This document shows positions 1 to 9,458 of a DNA stretch of 64,000 bases, in pieces. A program made the position numbers and the translations under genes. This DNA is from Azospirillum sp. TSH58. Its GTDB lineage: Bacteria; Pseudomonadota; Alphaproteobacteria; Azospirillales; Azospirillaceae. The notes under the pieces were generated by a model. The model did not search any database and had not been told where the DNA came from. It saw only the letters and a list, made by a program, of their open reading frames with translations. Location of the stretch: assembly GCF_003119115.1 (NCBI RefSeq), contig NZ_CP022364.1, positions 830,501 through 894,500 on the forward strand. The letters are read 5' to 3'. The first letter of the stretch is position 1, and the number at the start of each line of letters is the position of its first letter.

Positions 1-2948
1 CCCGCCCGCGCCGTCACGTCCAGCGCCGTCCAGGACAGGCGGTCGCGCTTGATCCGCCCGGCCACGTCGGACAGGTGGCGGCCGTCCCCGAAGACGACGC
101 GGTTCAGCTTCAGATCAAAGTCGAGCGGCAGCGGCTTCTCGTCGCTCGGCCCCTGCTTCTTGCCGCCGGGCGGGTCGGCCTTGCCGGCCAGGACGCGGGC
201 GTCGAGGCTCTGGCCGGTGATGGTCCCGGAATAGCCGCTCTTGCCGCCGTCATGCACCGTCACGTCGGCCTTCAGGTCGGTCTGGCCGACGGACATCTGG
301 CTGACCGCCACCTTGGTGACCGCCATGGTCTGCGGCGCGAGATCGACGACCGCCTGGGCGCGCAGCCCCCCGGCATCGACGGACAGGCCGGTGATTCGGG
401 TCACCCGGTCCTTCTGGAACTCCAGCGCCAGCTTGCCGGTGCCGGGGACGCCGGGCCGCTTCTCCCAGCCCAGCTCGTCGATGCGCAGATGGGTCTTCTC
501 CAGGTTCAGCCCGGCGGTCAGGCCGAAGCGGCGGCGCTGGTCCACGGTGAACAGCACGTCCGCCCCCAGCGGCCCCGCGACATGCTCGCCGAGGTCGATG
601 CCGTGGCTGCGCAGGTCCTGGGCGTCCACGTCGCCCTTCACGGCGATGCGGGTGCGCGGCCCCTTGGCGGTGGAGGTGAACTGCTCCTTCCAGTCGATGG
701 TGACGGGGATGCCGTCCAGCTTGGTGTTGCCCTTCACCGTCATGGCGTTCATGTCGAGCGCCAGCGTCAGGTCGCCCTCCGTCGCGGTCAGCCCGGCGGC
801 CACCTTCTCCACCCCGACGCCGCGCAGCTTGGCCGCGACGTCCAGGTTCAGCTGCTCCACCTTCAGATCAACCAGCAGCGGGAACTGGAAATGGAGTTGC
901 GCGTCGGCCTGCCCCTGCGTGCGCTTAGGGTCGAGGTCGAGGCGGCTGGGATAGCCCAGCGGCGGGCTGTCCAGAACGGTCAGGATGGTGCGCACCGGCC
1001 CGCGGACCGGGACGCGGATGTCCATGGTCTCCTTGCCGGTGTCCAGACCGCCGATGACGATCGTGCCCTCGCCGAGTTGGACGTCGTCGATCCGTCCGCC
1101 CTTGGTGTGGATGGTGAAGGTCTTGCCGTCGGTGGTCACCTCCGCCCCCACCCCGGCGACCTTGGGCAACGGGTGGAAATAATCCACCGTCATGTCCTCG
1201 GCCTGGATGCCGGCCTGGAAATGCGTCACGTCGATCGCCGCGAGATCGGACAGCGGTCCGCTGGCCCGGACGGTGGCCGTCGCCTCCGGCACCACGCCGC
1301 GCGACAGGTTTTGCGTGACCCACTCCCGCGGGTTCTTCCCCACCCCCAGCGGCCACAGGCGGGGCAGCTCGTCCGCCGGAACCCGCCGCGCCGTCACGGC
1401 GGCTTCCACCGACAGCCGGGCATCCGGCGTGCCGAGTTGGGCGATGGTCGCCTGCGCCGTTCCCTCCACCGTCGGCCCGCCGAGGTCGATGGCCAGTTGC
1501 TCCACGTCCAGTTTGCCCGAGGCGCGATCCCCCGCGACCGTCAGGGCGGCGGAGGCGACGGGCAGCGGCTCCGGGAACAGGTCCGGCCGGACGACGTGGC
1601 CGGCGCCGGCCTTCAGCGCCGCCCGACCGCTGCGCGGCTGTCCGTCGGGGTCCAGCTCCAGGCTGGCCGTGCCGGACAGGGGCAGCTGCGCCGCGGCAAG
1701 CGGCGCCAGCGCCGGAGCGAGCCCGGCCAGAGCGGCGGGCACCAGCCCGTCGAGCCTTGCCGCCAGCGACGCCCCCTTGTCCGGAACCTGCGTGCCGTCG
1801 AGGTCGAGCGAAGCCCGCCGGCCGCCCGCCGTCAGAGCGAGCCGCAGGTTGCCGCTGCGCTGACCGCCCTGCTCCCGCAGGTCGCCCCGCCCGGCCATCT
1901 CCACACCGTCGAGCGCGAAGTCCAGCCGCTCCAGCTCCGCCCGCCGGCCCGGCACGTCCAGCCCGCCGCGCAGCCGCAGGCGGTCGACGCGGTAGGGCTC
2001 GGGGCGCAGCGCGGGCAGGCTGACCTCCCCGGCGCCGCCCTGCAGGTCGAAGCCGAAGCGCACCGGCTCGAACCGCGAATCCAGGGTCGCGTCGATGCGC
2101 CCGCCCAGCGGCACGGTCACCGCCGACAGCGGCGCCAGCAGCGGGCCGATCTTGGCCAGCGCCGCCGGCTGCAGCCCGTCGAAGCGGGTGGACAGCGCGG
2201 TCTCGGCGTCCGCCATGCGATGGACGCCCGACGCCTCCACCGCCGCCGTCCGCCCGTCGAGGTCGAGCAGAAGCCGCGCCCCTCCGACGATCTCCGTCCC
2301 GTCGCGGGTCAGCACGATGTCGGCGCGGTTGGCGTGCCAGGACAGGCCCAGCATGCGGTTCGTCACCGTCAGGTCGGCGCTGATGATGGTCAGCCGCCGC
2401 AGCAGGCCCAGCGGACGGGCGATGTCCGGGGGCTGCATCAGGGTGGAGACGATCTCCCCCGCGAAATCGGGGCTGCCGTCCGGCTCCTCCTTCTCCGGCT
2501 GGCCGGGAGACGGGAGCGAGCGCACGTCGAAATCCAGGCTGCCGTCGGCCCGGCGCACCACCTGGAGGCGCGGCCGCACGAGGTCGAGACGGGTCGGCGA
2601 CAGCTTGCCCTGGAACAGCGCCCGCACGGAGAAGCCGACGCCCAGCTCCGGCACCGCCGCAAGCTCGTCCCCCTCGGCGTTGACCGCGTGCACGTCGATG
2701 GCCCGCAGGTCCAGCCGGGTCAGCCCGTCGCTCTCCTCCTCGTCCACCCAGGACAGGACGAGCTGGCCGACATCGACGCGGTAGCGGCCCTGCGGGTCGC
2801 TGAGCGCCCGCTCCACATAGGGGGTCAGCGGGTCGAGCGCGATCGGCCCCTGGGCCAGCCGCCAGGCGAACAGCCCGCCCGCCGCGCCGACGACGACGAC
2901 CGCGCCCGCGGTGGTCCAGGCGAGAAGCTTCGCGGTGCGGCGGATCAC
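1..2948 (-). CDS. AsmA/YhdP-like DUF3971-type envelope protein, 3' part missing
   Basis: An open frame runs leftward from a GTG at 2948 (MIRRTAKLLAWTT...) through at least 982 codons and leaves the window at base 1, so the C-terminus is missing. Residues about 7-27 form one hydrophobic segment (LLAWTTAGAVVVVGAAGGLF), giving an N-terminal anchor with a long periplasmic part. The rest is repetitive beta-rich sequence with recurring LDLDG and LSG-type strands, as in AsmA-like and YhdP proteins that bridge inner and outer membranes and are linked to phospholipid transport. The GTG start is inferred because upstream codons lack a good alternative. It diverges from glnE, with 117 bases between the two starts. 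Family placement is by sequence character only. Confidence 0.75.
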   Translation of the reverse strand, partial: MIRRTAKLLAWTTAGAVVVVGAAGGLFAWRLAQGPIALDPLTPYVERALSDPQGRYRVDVGQLVLSWVDEEESDGLTRLDLRAIDVHAVNAEGDELAAVPELGVGFSVRALFQGKLSPTRLDLVRPRLQVVRRADGSLDFDVRSLPSPGQPEKEEPDGSPDFAGEIVSTLMQPPDIARPLGLLRRLTIISADLTVTNRMLGLSWHANRADIVLTRDGTEIVGGARLLLDLDGRTAAVEASGVHRMADAETALSTRFDGLQPAALAKIGPLLAPLSAVTVPLGGRIDATLDSRFEPVRFGFDLQGGAGEVSLPALRPEPYRVDRLRLRGGLDVPGRRAELERLDFALDGVEMAGRGDLREQGGQRSGNLRLALTAGGRRASLDLDGTQVPDKGASLAARLDGLVPAALAGLAPALAPLAAAQLPLSGTASLELDPDGQPRSGRAALKAGAGHVVRPDLFPEPLPVASAALTVAGDRASGKLDVEQLAIDLGGPTVEGTAQATIAQLGTPDARLSVEAAVTARRVPADELPRLWPLGVGKNPREWVTQNLSRGVVPEATATVRASGPLSDLAAIDVTHFQAGIQAEDMTVDYFHPLPKVAGVGAEVTTDGKTFTIHTKGGRIDDVQLGEGTIVIGGLDTGKETMDIRVPVRGPVRTILTVLDSPPLGYPSRLDLDPKRTQGQADAQLHFQFPLLVDLKVEQLNLDVAAKLRGVGVEKVAAGLTATEGDLTLALDMNAMTVKGNTKLDGIPVTIDWKEQFTSTAKGPRTRIAVKGDVDAQDLRSHGIDLGEHVAGPLGADVLFTVDQRRRFGLTAGLNLEKTHLRIDELGWEKRPGVPGTGKLALEFQKDRVTRITGLSVDAGGLRAQAVVDLAPQTMAVTKVAVSQMSVGQTDLKADVTVHDGGKSGYSGTITGQSLDARVLAGKADPPGGKKQGPSDEKPLPLDFDLKLNRVVFGDGRHLSDVAGRIKRDRLSWTALDVTARA

Positions 2949-3065
2949 GAACGGTGTCCCGGCAACAACGCCCACGGATTGTCACGGCCCGGTTTGTCAC
3001 GGTTGACCGGAAGGGCAGGACCGCGCACCCTCCTGCTCAGTTCTTGTGCAGGGATAGCCGCGACC

Positions 3066-6062
3066 ATGACCACCACGTTGCCGAAACCCTTCGACACCGC
3101 CCTCGCCGAACGCGGCCTGGAGCGCTGGCGCGCCGAGGCGGCCAACGCCGCGAACAGCGCCGGCGACGACGCCCTGCGCGCCTGGGCCGAGGCGTACGTC
3201 GATTCGGCCGAGGGCCGGGCGCTGATCGACGCGGTGTGCGGCAACAGCCCGTATCTCGGCCAGATCCTGACCCGCGAGCTGCCCTTCGTCCGCGAGATGA
3301 TGACGCAGGGGTACGGCGACGCCTTCGCGGCGCTGCTGCGCCGGCTGGAAGAGGACTGCGCGGAGGAGCGCAACATCGACCGGCTGATGACCGCCCTGCG
3401 CGTCGCCAAGCGGCGGGCGGCGCTGCTGATCGCGATGGCCGACATCACCGGCGCGTGGGAGTTGGAGGCGGTCACCGGCGCGCTGTCCGACATCGCCGAG
3501 ACGTCGGTGCGGATGGCGGCAAACCACCTGCTGCGCCGCGCCGCGGAGGCGGGGACGCTGACGCTGCCGGATCCGCAGCGGCCATGGGTCGGGTCGGGCC
3601 TGATCGTGCTTGGCATGGGCAAACTTGGTGCGCGCGAACTCAACTATTCCAGCGATATCGACCTGATCGTCCTGTACGACGACGCCGTCGTTCAAACGCC
3701 CCAGCCGGACAACCTCGCCCGCACGTTCATTCGTATCGCGCGCGATCTTGTCCGCATTATGGATGAACGGACCAAGGACGGCTACGTCTTCCGTACAGAT
3801 CTGCGGCTGCGCCCCGATCCCGGGGCCACGCCGCTCGCGGTGTCCGTTTCGGCGGCCGAAATTTATTACGGCAGCGTCGGGCAGAACTGGGAGCGCGCGG
3901 CCATGATCAAGGCCCGCCCCATCGCCGGCGATCCGGAAGCGGGGGCGCATTTCCTGCGTTTCCTCGAACCGTTCGTGTGGCGGCGCCACCTCGACTTCGC
4001 GGCCATCCAGGACATCCATTCCATCAAGCGTCAGATCAACGCCCACAAGGGCCATCGTGAAGTGACGGTGAACGGCCACGACATCAAGGTCGGCCGTGGC
4101 GGAATCCGCGAGATCGAGTTCTTCGCGCAGACCCAGCAGCTGATCTTTGGCGGGCGCGACATCCGCGTGCGCATCGCCCCCACCCTGCTGGCGAACAAGG
4201 CGCTGTGCTCCATCGGCCGCGTGCCGGAGGCGGCGGTGGAGGAGCTGGAGGAAGCCTACCGCTTCCTGCGCCGGGTCGAGCACCGCATCCAGATGACCGA
4301 CGACCGCCAGACCCACCAGATCCCGGCGGACGACGAAGGGGTGGCCCATCTCGCCACCTTCCTCGGCTACGGGCAAGTGGAGGACTTCCGCGCCGACCTG
4401 CTGGCCCAGCTCGGCCGGGTGGAGGACCGCTACGCCGAGCTGTTCGAGGAGGCGCCGTCGCTGTCCGGTCCCGGCAACCTCGTCTTCACCGGCACCGACG
4501 ACGACCCCGGCACGGTGAAGACGCTGGCCGGCATGGGCTACCGCGACCCCAGCCGGGTCATCGCCGTGGTCTCCACCTGGCACCGCGGGCGCTACCGCTC
4601 CACCCGCTCGGGCCGCGCGCGGGAGCTGCTGACCGAGCTGGTGCCGGCCATGCTGAACGAGCTGGCCAAGACGCCCGCCCCGGACGACGCGCTGGTCAAG
4701 TTCGACAGCTTCCTGGAGCGGCTGCCGGCGGGGGTCGGGCTGTTCTCGCTGTTCATCGCCAACCCCTGGCTGCTCGCCCTGGTGGCGGAGATCATGGGCA
4801 CGGCGCCGCAGCTGGCCGAGACGCTGTCGCGCAACCCGTCTCTGCTCGACGCCGTGCTGTCGCCCGACTTCTTCGACCCGCTGCCCGACGCGGCGGGGCT
4901 GACGCCGGAGTACAAGCGGTTCATCGCCGGCGCGCGCGACTTCGAGGACGTGCTGACCCTGTCGCGGCGCTGGACCAACGACCAGCGCTTCCGCGCCGGG
5001 GCGCACATCCTGCGCGGCATCACCGACGGCGACCGCTGCGGCCCCTTCCTCGCCAATCTGGCCGACGTGGTGGTGCCGGAGCTGGCCGCCCGCGTGGAGG
5101 AGGAGTTCGCCGCCCGCCACGGCCGCATCCCCGGCGGCGCCTGGGTGGTGGTGGCGATGGGCAAGCTGGGCAGCCGGCAGCTCACCATCACCTCCGACAT
5201 CGACCTGATCGTCGTCTACGAGGTGCCGCCGGGCACCCGCCAGTCGGACGGGGCCAAGCCGCTGGCCCCCAACGAGTATTACATCAAGCTGACGCAGCGC
5301 CTGACCAACGCCATCACCGCCCCGATGGCCGACGGGCGGCTGTACGAGGTGGACATGCGGCTGCGCCCGTCGGGCAACGCCGGACCGCTCGCCACCGCGC
5401 TGGACGCCTTCACCGCCTATCAGGCCAAGGACGCCTGGACCTGGGAGCACATGGCCCTGACCCGCGCCCGCGTCATCGGCGGCGACCCGGCGCTGGCCGG
5501 CAAGGTCGAGTCGGCCATCCGCGGCGTGCTGACCGGCCCGCGCGACCCGGCCAAGGTGCTGCGGGACGTCGCCGACATGCGCCGCCGCATCGACAAGGAG
5601 TTCGGCACCACCAACCCGTGGAACGTCAAATACGCCCGCGGCGGCCTGATCGACATCGAGTTCACCGCCCAGTATCTCCAGCTCCGCCACGGCCACGCGC
5701 ATCCGGAGATCCTGTCCATCGCCACCAGCCGCGCCCTGCTCAACGCCGCCGCGGCCGGGCTGCTGGCGCCGGAGGTGGCGGAGGAGCTGGTTGCGACGCT
5801 GAAGCTGTGGCGCCGGGTGCAGGGTTTCCTGCGGCTGACCACCGACGGGGTGCTCGAACCGCGGCAGGTCTCGCCCACGCTCCTGGAGGGGCTGTCCCGC
5901 GCCGCCTTCCCGGAGGAGGAGCCGGCGGTTGACTTCGCCGCGCTCGACAGCAGAATCCGGGACATCGCCGCCCGCGCCCACCGCCACTTCGTGGCGCTGG
6001 TCGAGGAGCCGGCGTCAAGGCTGCCTCCCCCAGAGACCAACGAAGAAGCCAAACTCCCATGA
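3066..6062 (+). CDS. glnE: Bifunctional glutamine synthetase adenylyltransferase/deadenylase
   Basis: 998 aa, the usual length for GlnE. The enzyme adds and removes AMP on glutamine synthetase in response to PII and glutamine, so it sets ammonium assimilation. The protein has two nucleotidyltransferase halves: GMGKLGARELNYSSDIDLI (about residue 182) and MGKLGSRQLTITSDIDLIV (about 697), each with the G-S/T-x9-DxD signature of the fold. The ATG at 3066 gives MTTTLPKPFD and is preferred; the frame is open far upstream only because of high GC. Its stop overlaps the next start (ATGA at 6059-6062), which suggests coupling to the peroxiredoxin. The link between nitrogen assimilation and the nif genes downstream is functional, not an operon. 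Confidence 0.96.
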   Translation: MTTTLPKPFDTALAERGLERWRAEAANAANSAGDDALRAWAEAYVDSAEGRALIDAVCGNSPYLGQILTRELPFVREMMTQGYGDAFAALLRRLEEDCAEERNIDRLMTALRVAKRRAALLIAMADITGAWELEAVTGALSDIAETSVRMAANHLLRRAAEAGTLTLPDPQRPWVGSGLIVLGMGKLGARELNYSSDIDLIVLYDDAVVQTPQPDNLARTFIRIARDLVRIMDERTKDGYVFRTDLRLRPDPGATPLAVSVSAAEIYYGSVGQNWERAAMIKARPIAGDPEAGAHFLRFLEPFVWRRHLDFAAIQDIHSIKRQINAHKGHREVTVNGHDIKVGRGGIREIEFFAQTQQLIFGGRDIRVRIAPTLLANKALCSIGRVPEAAVEELEEAYRFLRRVEHRIQMTDDRQTHQIPADDEGVAHLATFLGYGQVEDFRADLLAQLGRVEDRYAELFEEAPSLSGPGNLVFTGTDDDPGTVKTLAGMGYRDPSRVIAVVSTWHRGRYRSTRSGRARELLTELVPAMLNELAKTPAPDDALVKFDSFLERLPAGVGLFSLFIANPWLLALVAEIMGTAPQLAETLSRNPSLLDAVLSPDFFDPLPDAAGLTPEYKRFIAGARDFEDVLTLSRRWTNDQRFRAGAHILRGITDGDRCGPFLANLADVVVPELAARVEEEFAARHGRIPGGAWVVVAMGKLGSRQLTITSDIDLIVVYEVPPGTRQSDGAKPLAPNEYYIKLTQRLTNAITAPMADGRLYEVDMRLRPSGNAGPLATALDAFTAYQAKDAWTWEHMALTRARVIGGDPALAGKVESAIRGVLTGPRDPAKVLRDVADMRRRIDKEFGTTNPWNVKYARGGLIDIEFTAQYLQLRHGHAHPEILSIATSRALLNAAAAGLLAPEVAEELVATLKLWRRVQGFLRLTTDGVLEPRQVSPTLLEGLSRAAFPEEEPAVDFAALDSRIRDIAARAHRHFVALVEEPASRLPPPETNEEAKLP

Positions 6063-6541
6063 GTGATACCCAGACGCCCGCCATCGAGGCCGGCACCCCC
6101 GCCCCCGACTTCACCATGCCGACCGACGGCGGCGGCAGCGTCACGCTGTCCGCCCTGCGGGGCAAGCCGGTGATCCTTTACTTCTACCCGAAGGACGACA
6201 CCTCCGGCTGCACGTCGGAGGCCTGCGGCTTCCGCGACCAGCTCCCGGACTTCAGCGGTCTCGACGCCGTCATCATCGGCGTGTCCAAGGACAGCGTGGC
6301 CAGCCACGACAAGTTCAAGGCGAAGTACGAGCTGCCCTTCACGCTGGCCTCCGACAAGGAGACGGGCGTCGCCGAAGCCTACGGCGTGTGGGTCGAAAAG
6401 AGCATGTACGGCCGCAAGTACATGGGTCTGGACCGCGCGACCTTCCTGATCGACAAGGACGGCATCGTCCGCAACGTCTGGCGCAAGGTGAAGGTCACCG
6501 GCCATGTGGCGGCCGTGCTGAAGGCGCTGCAGGCTCTGTAA
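6059..6541 (+). CDS. bcp: Bcp/PrxQ-type thioredoxin-dependent peroxiredoxin
   Basis: 160 aa cytosolic AhpC/TSA-fold thiol peroxidase that reduces hydrogen and organic peroxides. The active-site stretch YPKDDTSGCTSEACGFRD carries the peroxidatic Cys (first Cys) and a second Cys five residues later, the arrangement of Bcp/PrxQ enzymes with an intramolecular disulfide. DRATFLIDKDGIVRNVWRKVKV near the C-terminus is also typical of the family. The start overlaps the glnE stop by four bases. A palindromic repeat lies just after the stop and may act as a terminator. Confidence 0.93.
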   Translation: MSDTQTPAIEAGTPAPDFTMPTDGGGSVTLSALRGKPVILYFYPKDDTSGCTSEACGFRDQLPDFSGLDAVIIGVSKDSVASHDKFKAKYELPFTLASDKETGVAEAYGVWVEKSMYGRKYMGLDRATFLIDKDGIVRNVWRKVKVTGHVAAVLKALQAL

Positions 6542-6548
6542 GGATGTC

Positions 6549-6610
6549 CCCTCTCCCCTCAGGGGAGAGGGTCAGGGTGAGGGGGGTGTGCTTGTGCCGG
6601 ACGCATCAAG
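6549..6610. repeat. Dispersed palindromic repeat, CCCTCTCCCC family
   Basis: A perfect 11-base inverted repeat with a one-base loop (6549-6571) is followed by GTGAGGGGGGTG and GCTTGTGCCGGACG. The same extended unit recurs at 40821-40887. It sits between the convergent bcp and ParA-like genes and could end transcription from either side. Confidence 0.8.
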
Positions 6611-6623
6611 ACGACCATTCCCC

Positions 6624-7271
6624 TCACGCCGCCCGGTGCAGGATCTCTTCGGCCAGCGCCTGCATCTCCGCCGCCGCCTGGGTCTTGCGGGCGGCCTCCG
6701 TCACCGACAGGCCGGACAGCAGGGTGCCGGCGTAGGCGGTGCGGTTGCCGATCTGCGCCTCCGCGAGGTCCACGGCGGGCGGGTCCACGAGGTCGCGCAC
6801 CCTGGCGATCAGCTCGTCCGCGATGCGGGCGCGCGGCGGCACGCGGTTCAGCACCAGCAGCAGCCGGCGCTTCTCCTGCGCGGCGAGGTCCAGCGTCGGC
6901 TGCACCGCCCACAGGTCCATCGGGCTGGGCTGCACCGGCGCGATGACGAGGCTGGCGGCGCGCACGGCGATCCGCGCCTCCGTCTGGGCGTGGGGCGGGC
7001 TGTCGATCAGCACGATGTCGTGGTCGCGGGTCAGCTTCTCGACCTCGGTCTGGGTGCGCCAGCCGGTGATCTGGACGTGGGTGAAGCCGGGTTCGCCGCC
7101 CGTGGCCTCCGCCCGCACCGCGTGCCAGCGGGTCAGGCTGCCCTGCGGGTCGATGTCCACCGTGGCGACCGACCGCCCGAGCTGCATCCAGGCAATGGCG
7201 AGGTGAGCGACCAGCGTGGTCTTGCCGGCCCCGCCCTTCTGCTGAGCCACGGTGAAGACCTTGCCCGCCAT
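6624..7271 (-). CDS. ParA/MinD-family P-loop ATPase
   Basis: About 215 aa from the ATG at 7271 (MAGKVFTVAQQKGGAGKTT); in-frame ATGs up to 7307 are possible. The N-terminus has the deviant Walker A QQKGGAGKTT, followed by VATVDIDPQGSLTRW (switch I type) and IVLIDSPPHA (Walker B), the order seen in ParA proteins. No parB or parS-like neighbour is present, so this is more likely an orphan ParA used for positioning a cellular cargo than a replicon partition protein. It is divergent from the Sua5 gene. Confidence 0.85.
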   Translation of the reverse strand: MAGKVFTVAQQKGGAGKTTLVAHLAIAWMQLGRSVATVDIDPQGSLTRWHAVRAEATGGEPGFTHVQITGWRTQTEVEKLTRDHDIVLIDSPPHAQTEARIAVRAASLVIAPVQPSPMDLWAVQPTLDLAAQEKRRLLLVLNRVPPRARIADELIARVRDLVDPPAVDLAEAQIGNRTAYAGTLLSGLSVTEAARKTQAAAEMQALAEEILHRAA

Positions 7272-7382
7272 GCCCACACCCATCATTTGGTTGTTTATCG
7301 CGCACACCCGTCATAAGGCTTGGACAGAGCCGGCGCAACCGCGCGAATTGACTTCATCCTCCGACGCTTTACAAATCGCCCC

Positions 7383-8354
7383 GTGACCGACAAGCATCCC
7401 GACATCATCCCCGCCACGCCCGCCGGCCTCGCCCGCGCCGGCGAGGCCTTGCGCAGCGGCGACCTGGTCGCCTTCCCGACCGAGACCGTCTACGGCCTCG
7501 GCGGCGACGCCACCGACGACCGGGCCGTGGCCGCGATCTTCGCCGCCAAGGGCCGCCCGCAGTTCAACCCGCTGATCGCCCATGTGCCGGACCTGGAATC
7601 CGCCGAGGCCATCGCCGTGCTGGACGAGCGCGCGGTGGAGCTGGCCCACCAGTTCTGGCCCGGCCCGCTGACCCTGGTCCTGCCCCGCCGCCCGGAGGCC
7701 GGGCTGTCGCTGCTGGTGTCCGCCGGGCTGGACAGCGTGGCGGTGCGCGTGCCCGCCCATCCGGTGGCGCAGGCCCTGCTGAAGGCCGCCGGCAAGCCGA
7801 TCGCGGCGCCCAGCGCCAACCGCTCCGGCGCGGTCAGCCCGACCGCCCCCCACCACGTCATCGAAAGCCTGGGCGACCGGGTGAGCATGGTGGTGGCCGG
7901 CGGCAAGTGCCAGGTCGGGGTGGAGTCCACCGTGCTCGACCTGACCGGCGAGACGCCCGTGCTGCTGCGCCCCGGCGCCGTGCTGCGCGAGGAGATCGAG
8001 CGGCTGATCGGCCCCATCCAGCTGTCCGCCGGCAACCCGGACGCCCCGAAGTCGCCCGGCCAGCTGGAAAGCCACTACGCCCCCAACGCCCCGGTGCGGC
8101 TGAACGCCACGAGCGCCGAGGAGGACGAGGCGTTCCTGACCTTCGGCCCCGACCGCTTCATCCGCGGAGGCAAGGCCCGGCTGAACCTGAGCCTTCAGGG
8201 CGACCTGAACGAGGCGGCGGCGAACCTGTTCGCCCATCTCCGCGCGCTCGACCAGGAGGGGGCCCGCGCCATCGCCGTCATGCCGGTCCCGGACGAGGGG
8301 CTGGGCATCGCCATCAACGACCGGCTGCGGCGGGCGGCGGCCCCGCGGGGCTGA
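7383..8354 (+). CDS. L-threonylcarbamoyladenylate synthase, Sua5/YciO/YrdC type
   Basis: 323 aa from a GTG at 7383 (MTDKHPDIIPATPAG); the frame is open to an ATG at 7320, but the GTG matches the family start. The YrdC domain (residues about 10-200) contains VAFPTETVYGLGGDA and the KGRPQFNPL basic motif that bind ATP, threonine and bicarbonate. A C-terminal Sua5 domain follows (SPGQLESHYAPNAPV linker motif), so this is the long Sua5 form rather than short TsaC. It makes the TC-AMP intermediate for t6A37 in ANN-reading tRNAs. Confidence 0.92.
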   Translation: MTDKHPDIIPATPAGLARAGEALRSGDLVAFPTETVYGLGGDATDDRAVAAIFAAKGRPQFNPLIAHVPDLESAEAIAVLDERAVELAHQFWPGPLTLVLPRRPEAGLSLLVSAGLDSVAVRVPAHPVAQALLKAAGKPIAAPSANRSGAVSPTAPHHVIESLGDRVSMVVAGGKCQVGVESTVLDLTGETPVLLRPGAVLREEIERLIGPIQLSAGNPDAPKSPGQLESHYAPNAPVRLNATSAEEDEAFLTFGPDRFIRGGKARLNLSLQGDLNEAAANLFAHLRALDQEGARAIAVMPVPDEGLGIAINDRLRRAAAPRG

Positions 8355-8378
8355 AGGCGGGGCTGACGGCAGGAATCG

Positions 8379-9458
8379 TCAGGAGGCGGGGCAGGACACG
8401 GGATGTCTTGGGTCGCGCAGGCGGCCCAGCAGCAGCTTCGCTTCGCCGTAAGCCTGCCGCGCCGCCTTCTCGGCGAGCGCGTCGGCTTCCGCGAGGTCGC
8501 AGGCCGCCCCCCGCCCATCCATGATCATCGACGCCAGTTCCGTCTGCCCCCAGGCGTCGTTCTGACCGGTGGCCAGACGGAGCCAGCGGACGGCTTCCTC
8601 GTCGTTCTTCCCGATTCCCCTGCCGGCGGCCAGAGCCAGGGCCCACCGGACCTGCCCCCGCGCATAGCCATTCTCCGCCGAGCGCCGATACCATCGCGCC
8701 GCCTCTTCGGAACTCCGTGGGACAATCTCCCCTTTCTCGTGCAGGAGGCCAAGGTGGCTCTGGGCCGGGCCATATCCTTGGTCAGCGGACTTCCGCAACC
8801 AGACCAAGCCTTCCGCATCGTCTTTGACGCCGCCATCGCCGCGCAGCAGCATGCTCGCCAGAAAGCCTTGCGCTGTTGAATCCCCCATTTCGGCAACGCG
8901 CCGATACAGGCGCACGGCCTCCGCGCCATCCCTGGCCTGAAGAACCTTCCCAGCCACGGTCAGGCCGTGCTCATGGAGAGCGCCCAGGTTCCTCATCCCC
9001 AACGGGTCGCCCTTCTCCGCGGCCAGCCGGGTCAACCGCACCCCTTCGGGCTTGTCTTCGGAAACGCCACGCCCTTCCAGATACAGGACAGCCAGAACCG
9101 CCATGGCGCGCGCCGACCCACGATCGACCGCCTTGCGAAGCCATGCGGCGGCGACCTCGGCGTTTCCCTCGACGCCCCGGCCATAGAGAATCATGTTTGC
9201 ATAGTCGACCATGGCACCCGGAACACCGTCCTCGGCGGCCTGCCGGTACCAATCGGCGGCCTCCACATCGTTCTTGGCGATCCCGGTTCCGGTGCGTCCG
9301 GGTCCCGCCGACACCCCGCCGGCTTTTTCCCCGGTCGCGGTGCAGGCGGCGAGACACAGAGCGCCCCCGGCCAGAAGCACCCGGAGCACCCGCTTTCCAA
9401 TCTCCCGAAACGAATGAGCGCGCGGCACGGCGTGAATCCTATCGGAGGTTGGTGTCAT
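8379..9458 (-). CDS. Sel1-repeat (TPR-like) lipoprotein, copy 2
   Basis: About 359 aa from the ATG at 9458; other in-frame starts exist (9491, or a downstream GTG). The N-terminus has a hydrophobic run ending LLAGGALCLAAC, a lipobox, so the mature protein is probably membrane-anchored in the periplasm. The body is made of roughly 36-residue Sel1 repeats (AxWYRxAAExG, GxGVxxDxxEAxRW). It follows directly on, and overlaps the end of, a second Sel1 lipoprotein (9439-10389), with which it shares the segment WYRQAAEDGVP. Sel1 proteins are scaffolds; the partner is unknown. Confidence 0.8.
   Translation of the reverse strand: MTPTSDRIHAVPRAHSFREIGKRVLRVLLAGGALCLAACTATGEKAGGVSAGPGRTGTGIAKNDVEAADWYRQAAEDGVPGAMVDYANMILYGRGVEGNAEVAAAWLRKAVDRGSARAMAVLAVLYLEGRGVSEDKPEGVRLTRLAAEKGDPLGMRNLGALHEHGLTVAGKVLQARDGAEAVRLYRRVAEMGDSTAQGFLASMLLRGDGGVKDDAEGLVWLRKSADQGYGPAQSHLGLLHEKGEIVPRSSEEAARWYRRSAENGYARGQVRWALALAAGRGIGKNDEEAVRWLRLATGQNDAWGQTELASMIMDGRGAACDLAEADALAEKAARQAYGEAKLLLGRLRDPRHPVSCPAS

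Noticed and set aside
75..3065. Long upstream extension of the glnE frame and matching frames
   Set aside because: The coding signal here is the leftward AsmA-like gene; GlnE family length and start fit 3066.
2997..5987. 996-codon minus-strand frame over glnE
   Set aside because: Antisense shadow of glnE without recognisable domains.
6624..7271. Plasmid partition locus
   Set aside because: ParA-like gene has no ParB or parS repeats beside it.
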